DNA from: Saxidomus purpurata
Taxonomy: Eukaryota > Mollusca > Bivalvia > Venerida > Veneridae
DNA: 64,000 bases
Direction of reading: 5' to 3'
Assembly (NCBI GenBank): GCA_022818135.1
Contig: JAFMSR010000010.1
Coordinates: forward strand, 7,863,208 to 7,927,207
The translations under genes were made by a program, and so were the position numbers. Positions 61,101 through 64,000 of this stretch are shown in pieces (position 1 is the first letter of the stretch; every line of letters starts with the position of its first letter). The notes beneath the pieces are model-generated. The model made no database searches and was not told the origin of the DNA. It was given only the letters and a program-made list of their open reading frames with translations.

Positions 61101-64000
61101 TTCTTCAAAACTCGACAGAGAAATAATCTTTTAAACAATGCGTATGCTATAACTGCATAAGTTCCAAAAGGTCGTCCCTCCGTATAAAAAATACGCATAT
61201 TGGCAGAAAAAACATGTGTATTTATATTAACAATTATTTACTCCTGATAAAACATTGGGTATGACGGGCTTTCACCAAAGAGACAGACAAGATAGATCTA
61301 GGTATTTTCAGTTTTGGTGAAGAATAAAATATAATATTATATCGTTTCAAATGCCCATAGTTAATACTAGTAATCATGGTTATTGTCCAGAAATCAATTA
61401 TTTTTAATTCAGCAATTTTTTGTTTTCAATACGTTGTTGACAGGTAGGCCTTTGAAATTAAAAAATCGTAAATTGTCGAAGATAACCGAGTCTGTCGTCA
61501 TCAGTAGTGACGTCTCAACATTTCTATTCTCACGAGGAGTATCCGTAGTGACGTCACAATATTTCGTTTCTCATGAGGAGCTAAATTTTTTAGCTGATTA
61601 ACTATCCGAATTCACACAGTTCCCAGCTTGAGGAAGCCGTGCCACATACTGTTTTTGTTTGTCTTCACATACAGTTTGCCTTTATGAGCTGTGTCACACA
61701 CGTTTGGTGCATGGTCTTTAAATACATTTCCCTATAAGCGTTGTGACAGGTGTCAAACTAAGTGGTAATATAATAGAGCCTCTATTTAAACAAATTACGA
61801 ATACACCTCATCATAGTAGAGAACGATGTGTATAACGATTAGCCTACCAAAATATGTGACACTGTTCCGTCCAGTAAAGAACAATGTATGTAGTATATAA
61901 CAATTACCAAAATACGTGAAACCGTTTCGTTAAGTAGAAAACAATTTATAGACTTTTTCTAAATATAGATCTTGACGTCTAATAGGAACTATGTAAACTT
62001 TTAAAGAATTTGTTGAGTAGAATTTCAACTAAAGTCAGGAGATATCTTAAAGTGTCACCCATGAATTACGCAGAAACCTCATTTAATCACATTGTTGCGA
62101 TTGTACCTGAGAGCAGAGTCCCCGTTTGGTCATTGAGAAGCTATAGCTGTTAATGCCACAAATGTTCATTTTATACAAACCTGTTTTCATTACATACAGT
62201 CCCTATTTATGTAAATATTGGTCACGGAACGTAACCCATTTTGACGCAGTCAAATTGCTTTTTTACGCGCTACAATATAGTTCCATTATCTAAGAAATAA
62301 TATAGAGGATAATTGTTGATTTCGGTGTAAGATCACGTTATGATTTCACCGAGTGGGCACCGAAAGTGATAATTTCACCAAAAGTGATATTTTCACTCGT
62401 GGCGCAGACACGAGTGAAAATAACAACTTTTGGTGTTCACGAGTGAAAATGAAGTGATCTTAGACCGATACCAACATTTTTTTCTGTTTATTTTATGGTT
62501 AAAAATTTACTTTTATTGAGTTTGTTTCTATAAAATAACGAAAATCGCGGGAAACGTCATCAGAAAACATAGCACATATGATGTCATTTTAACGACGTCA
62601 TCGTCGCATGGTTTCCAGCAGTAATTGCGCACAGTATACTTTTTGACGTAAATCCGGGTTAAAGATTGCAAAAACAGTGAAAAATATTTTTTTTATTTCA
62701 CTGAGAAAACTCTATAATTCACTGGAAATCATAAAATAAAAATGTCAGCCTGTATTTTATCGTTCAATAAAATTTATTTTATGTTTTCCAGTTAATTACA
62801 GAGTTTCCTCAAATAAAAGTGATAATCCACAGTTTTGAAACAGTGGATTACCATTGTTATTGTTCGCCTTCAAACGACTGACTGTATTTTATTCAACGAT
62901 AAAATATAGGGAACAATTTATTATTTCGATTCTAACGCGTTATTTTCTTTGAATATTATCCCGAACTTTATTTAACGCGTAGTAGAATCTAGTATAGAAA
63001 CAAACTCAATAAAAGTAGAGTTTTAACCATAAAATAAACAGAAAAATTGTTGGTATCGGTGTAATATCACGTTAATTTCACTCGTGAACACCAAAATTGT
63101 TATTCTTCGCATTCGAACGACTGACTGTATTTTATTCAACGATAAAATATAGGGAACAATTTATTATTTCGATTCTTACACGTTATTTTCTTTGAATAAT
63201 ATCCCGAACTTTATTTAACGCGTAGTAGTACGTCACTGTAACCTTAAAACGCGAAATACGATTGGACGCGCTTGTTTACATACGTCACGTCGTTACGTCA
63301 TTTACGGCACGTCGTCCACGGTAAAACGTGTTGTATTTTATCGTTAAATGAAATACAGGCTTTTCCCTATATGTTTATATGGGAAAAGCAGCCGCTTAAG
63401 TTAGAATTACGAAATAATAAATGTCTCCCTGTATTTCATCGTTGAATATAGTCATGAGATTGGATGCGTAGTAATTTAATTTTTCGCATTCAAACGACTG
63501 GCTGTATTTTATTGAACAATAAAATACAGGGAACAATTTATTATTTCGATTCTTACACGTGATTTTCTTTGAAAACTATCCCGAACTTTATTTAACGCGT
63601 AGTAGTACTTCGTTGTAACCTTAAAACGCGACATACGATTGGACGCGTTTGTCTAAATACGTCACGTCTTTACGTCATTTACCGCACGTCATCCTTAGAA
63701 AAACGTGCTGTATTTTATCGTAAAATAAAATACAGGCTTTTTCCTATATGTTTAGATAGGAAAAGCAGCCACTTATGTCAGAATAAGTATCAAACAACCA
63801 CAATCACTGTCATCGTAATTCTAAATAGTTGTAGATATCTAATAATGATGGTTCTACAAAAGTATGGAAAGCTGTAAATGATGTCAAAATGAAATATAAA
63901 ATAATTATTGAAATGAAATATATTGCTCACCAATTGTTAAAAAGTGTGTGTAGACATACCTGACACAGGTGCAACAAGTACAACTATCAACAAAAACGCA
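42985..64000 (-). CDS. secreted reprolysin-type zinc metalloproteinase with ShKT-like modules, 16 exons (5' end beyond window)
   Basis: Secreted endopeptidase. Exons (sense order): 64000-63960 (partial), 59151-58913, 58409-58320, 54452-54254, 53568-53486, 51937-51852, 50447-50357, 49680-49603, 49015-48858, 48444-48295, 46299-46123, 45672-45534, 44938-44825, 44671-44614, 43626-43405, 43244-42985. All junctions are in phase; 727 codons are visible. Order: signal peptide; M12B-type propeptide with NFNISGRSYELKP; basic RRSRQRR furin-type site; catalytic domain with HEIGHNLNSNHD zinc site and Met-turn (KFIMASM); ADAMTS-like cysteine-rich part (DDQCKLVRGDGSGLC, WCIEGLCV); two C-terminal Cys modules of ShKT type with Thr-rich linkers. 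No thrombospondin repeats or membrane segment. Every intron fits GT-AG. The ATG lies past the right edge. Looks intact. Confidence 0.9.
43405..43626 (-). CDS. metalloproteinase exon 15: first ShKT-like module
   Basis: 222 bases, phase 1 at both ends, so it is a symmetric cassette. Six Cys in C...WSC...WC...CC..C order. Confidence 0.88.
44203..44370 (-). other. orphan exon-like segment in intron 14
   Basis: Open 56 codons (SIPLDCVIGEWVGD..., then a Pro/Thr-rich end) between CAG and GTAG. It starts in phase 0 and ends in phase 0, while neighbouring exons need phase 1. Using it would give a frame break, so I left it out of the gene model. It could be a dead or alternative exon with an unseen partner. 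Confidence 0.3.
44614..44671 (-). CDS. metalloproteinase exon 14
   Basis: Reads WCIEGLCVTRSSTHTGGNY plus one base; joins in phase to exon 15 (G-D-N-T-G). Confidence 0.88.
44825..44938 (-). CDS. metalloproteinase exon 13: cysteine-rich
   Basis: DAESEDICTTMLCKGENGRCWYY... ending GRSSENK; phase 0 at both ends. Confidence 0.88.
45534..45672 (-). CDS. metalloproteinase exon 12
   Basis: NCLLDHGDYYDV... and LPGELYTPDDQCKLV, the linker and start of the ADAMTS-like Cys region. Confidence 0.9.
46123..46299 (-). CDS. metalloproteinase exon 11: second half of zinc site
   Basis: Supplies the third His and Asp (LNSNHDGSG) and the Met-turn KFIMASM; ends MNSLG. Confidence 0.92.
46548..46897. repeat. interspersed repeat, copy 2, left part
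   Basis: Corresponds to 7341-7529 with extra sequence including a T18 run (46744-46761). Ends in GCGAAC at 46892-46897. Confidence 0.7.
46898..47531. mobile_element. 634-bp foldback element with ~209-bp inverted repeats
   Basis: The left arm 46898-47107 and the right arm 47322-47531 are near-perfect inverse copies (ends GCATAGGAGCTCGAG / CTCGAGCTCCTATGC). Flanked by GCGAAC on both sides (46892-46897, 47532-47537). No ORF of a transposase; the interior is about 215 bases. Confidence 0.9.
47532..47780. repeat. interspersed repeat, copy 2, right part
   Basis: Continues the match to 7524-7760, up to CGCGTATACGGTTTATTACG. Confidence 0.75.
47860..48012 (+). mobile_element. tRNA-derived SINE
   Basis: TTGGAGAAGGGTAGAGAG precedes a box B, GGTTCGAATCT, with a ~100-base body ending in AATGAAAAATAAATACAC. 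In intron 10 of the metalloproteinase gene. Confidence 0.5.
48295..48444 (-). CDS. metalloproteinase exon 10: first half of zinc site
   Basis: YELYTGTTSNDAVAG... ends VSVAAHEIGH plus AA, completing Asn with exon 11. Confidence 0.92.
48858..49015 (-). CDS. metalloproteinase exon 9
   Basis: TLDNTNPLPLS... ending NDHIAVFTG; M12B catalytic-domain core strands. Confidence 0.9.
49603..49680 (-). CDS. metalloproteinase exon 8
   Basis: ISLRYESIEDPEMDIYVTLS... ; the donor is GTTATA, weaker than its neighbours. Confidence 0.88.
49870..49980. repeat. A-rich then C-rich low-complexity run
   Basis: Runs of A followed by about 55 bases almost all C. Could be real or a sequencing/assembly artefact. Confidence 0.85.
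50357..50447 (-). CDS. metalloproteinase exon 7
   Basis: YYETSSGNGEARDAATEL... ending HIINGI; its 3' splice site is the first unit of the neighbouring minisatellite. Confidence 0.9.
50446..51478. repeat. 50-bp minisatellite carrying copies of the exon 7 splice acceptor
   Basis: Unit ACCTGTAACAATATCCTGGA...CTATG, about 20 copies, with single-base deletions and a degraded, C-rich stretch at 50898-51060. On the minus strand each unit reads GGATATTGTTACAG|GT, identical to the acceptor of exon 7. Confidence 0.93.
51852..51937 (-). CDS. metalloproteinase exon 6: furin site and start of mature enzyme
   Basis: KMRRSRQRRSNNVYALEIL...DPAMWN plus AA. The dibasic run would be cut by furin-like proteases in the secretory pathway. 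Confidence 0.9.
52388..53215. repeat. degenerate ~150-bp tandem repeat
   Basis: TCATACTGATG-type words recur at about 52390, 52541, 52650, 52806, 52943 and 53090 with CCATGTGACCTTGACCTTTGAC text between; ends in GACAGACTGACGGACAGACAG. In intron 5. Resembles dispersed mollusc repeats. Confidence 0.65.
53486..53568 (-). CDS. metalloproteinase exon 5
   Basis: RRLQERKELMEELKSLLSKK..., a charged helix-forming end of the propeptide. Confidence 0.85.
53878..54052. mobile_element. foldback element with CGATGGCGATACGCGAAG words
   Basis: GCGATAACGCGAAG at the left is the inverse of CTTCGCGTTATCG at the right; GATGGCGATACG and CGTATCGCCATCG pair inside. MITE-like, in intron 4. Confidence 0.65.
54254..54452 (-). 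CDS. metalloproteinase exon 4: propeptide
   Basis: YGNFNISGRSYELKPVPDAP... then a Lys/Glu-rich stretch to FQEIP. The motif is typical of M12B propeptides. Confidence 0.88.
54885..56615. repeat. 45-bp minisatellite, ~38 copies
   Basis: Unit GTGTGTAACATTGTCTGGTT plus TAGCTCTAAGACGTTTAGAT plus ATTAG. Because 45 is divisible by three, the plus strand stays open for long stretches (LDIRCVTLSGLALRR per unit); 44-bp units lacking one G shift the frame. TTTAGAT and TTCAGAT variants alternate in the middle. In intron 3. Confidence 0.95.
56616..57239. other. intron sequence, no feature recognised
   Basis: GACCTT-containing mollusc-repeat-like sequence without clear units. Confidence 0.35.
57240..58185 (+). 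pseudogene. LINE reverse-transcriptase C-terminal part with 3' tail
   Basis: The 181-codon frame 57261-57806 reads LNPIKSNCMLLG, EYQKTLGLHTNRNFTWNIH, then SKLALLRRIKPYLSQDTRI, VLPSFDYGSVLWSN and KSAARMTLN: the thumb and later region of jockey/CR1/L2-type non-LTR reverse transcriptases, which copy element RNA. After stops a decayed 3' end follows and then (ATT)n at 58147-58180, a common LINE tail. The 5' part is missing (truncated on insertion). It lies in intron 3 in the opposite orientation to the gene. Confidence 0.85.
58147..58180. repeat. (ATT)n microsatellite, LINE tail
   Basis: About 11 units directly after the LINE fragment. Confidence 0.9.
58320..58409 (-). CDS. metalloproteinase exon 3: propeptide
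   Basis: TTKFYQDKQNGGAFQVTC... to GACQRKL; phase 0 at both ends. Confidence 0.87.
58913..59151 (-). CDS. metalloproteinase exon 2: propeptide start
   Basis: SPEQVLLRDLNSDIDRRNL... to RKESVPIQ. Joins the signal-peptide exon in phase 1 (Ala split). Confidence 0.87.
59408..59579. repeat. long palindrome (~75-bp arms)
   Basis: TTACAGTGGAAGTAAAAGAG... at 59408 is inverse to ...TTTTACTTCCACTGTAA ending at 59579; inner arms TAATATATTAATACAACTTATGAATTTT also pair. The loop is about 20 bases. An upstream piece (TTGCACCTCTAAAAT at 59369) is inverse to TTTAGAGGTGCAAAA in the loop. Confidence 0.88.
59950..60560 (-). pseudogene. LINE ORF2 C-terminal fragment (second copy, other family)
   Basis: Reads SKTIHVKNGFFRMKKF, SNKLRTYRKFKSQVC, then LPYHYRSAFTKFRCGVAPLR, a Cys pair (RTCFNCLDNVENEKHVLLNC) and finally KTCHNILIQRKKILYC. 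This is the region after the RT of an invertebrate LINE with the C-x-x-C...H...C knuckle. Frameshifts near 60345 and 60055 show decay. In intron 1. Confidence 0.7.
60561..62295. other. intron 1 sequence, no gene recognised
   Basis: AT-rich. A ~53-bp imperfect duplication with GTAGTGACGTC and TCACGAGGAG lies at about 61500-61590. Confidence 0.35.
62300..63100. repeat. inverted repeat flanking a ~460-bp interior
   Basis: GATACCAACATTTTT...TTTCTATA (62469-62535) is inverse to TAGAAACAAACTC...GTTGGTATC (62994-63057). A smaller palindrome (CACTCGTG...CACGAGTG) lies at 62385-62440. Confidence 0.8.
62858..63790. repeat. ~390-bp tandem repeat, about 2.4 copies
   Basis: CGACTGACTGTATTTTATTCAACG starts copies at about 62875, 63118 and (as CGACTGGCTGTATTTTATTG) 63496. 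The last two share GAACTTTATTTAACGCGTAG, CGTCACGTC and AAATACAGGCTTTT over about 320 bases; the first is cut short by the inverted repeat arm. Confidence 0.82.
63960..64000 (-). CDS. metalloproteinase exon 1 (partial): signal peptide
   Basis: AFLLIVVLVAPVS then a split Ala codon; donor GTATGT. Hydrophobic core of a signal peptide. The start codon lies beyond the window edge. Confidence 0.85.

Noticed and set aside
61500..61600. TGACGTC-type sites as regulatory elements
   Set aside because: Two copies come from a short local duplication; no promoter context.

Overview
The window is animal nuclear DNA, AT-rich, with intron-split genes (GT-AG introns), tRNA-derived SINEs, LINE fragments, Ty3/gypsy retroelements with envelope-like remnants, foldback elements and many minisatellites. 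Repeat content (a possibly pearl-like element with ~160-bp core repeats, a CGTCCG-rich family with ~175-bp tandem units) and the gene families suggest a bivalve mollusc. The phylum is an inference from style, not from a marker gene.

Three protein-coding genes are supported by exons whose reading phases fit at every junction. (1) 1575-6281, plus strand: a six-exon cytosolic sulfotransferase of 308 residues with the PAPS loop, catalytic His and C-terminal RKGTVGDWK motif. (2) 8895-12405, plus strand: a four-exon gene for a 123-residue secreted, His-rich protein of no family I recognise. (3) 64000-42985, minus strand: a zinc metalloproteinase of at least 727 residues in 16 exons, with signal peptide (start codon beyond the window edge), propeptide, furin-type site, reprolysin catalytic domain with HEIGHNLNSNHD split across an intron, ADAMTS-like cysteine-rich region and two C-terminal ShKT-like modules on Thr-rich linkers, but no thrombospondin repeats.

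The middle (about 15.8-42 kb) is mobile-element territory. At 16.8-28.1 kb lie at least three related Ty3/gypsy copies, all on the minus strand: an internally deleted copy that keeps envelope-like sequence (16.8-18.9 kb), a fuller copy (18.9-26.3 kb) with gag, protease, reverse transcriptase and integrase in one frame broken by single stops, and a decayed copy (26.4-28.1 kb) split by a ~505-bp insertion. A further env-like start and a gag zinc-knuckle fragment are at 15.9-16.4 kb. At 29.2-31.3 kb is a segmental duplication whose second copy carries an inserted repeat. At 33.7-35.4 kb is a decayed cluster resembling an endogenous large-DNA-virus or Maverick-like element (unknown ORF, P-loop ATPase, capsid-like protein). 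At 41.2-41.9 kb is a broken tyrosine recombinase followed by an SGNH-hydrolase-like ORF.

The metalloproteinase introns hold notable structures: a 634-bp foldback element inserted in an older repeat whose uninterrupted relative sits at 7.5 kb; a 50-bp minisatellite in which every unit copies the 3' splice site of the adjacent exon; a 45-bp minisatellite of ~1.7 kb; LINE fragments; and long palindromes plus a ~390-bp tandem repeat near the right edge. No rRNA gene, functional tRNA gene or CRISPR array was seen.
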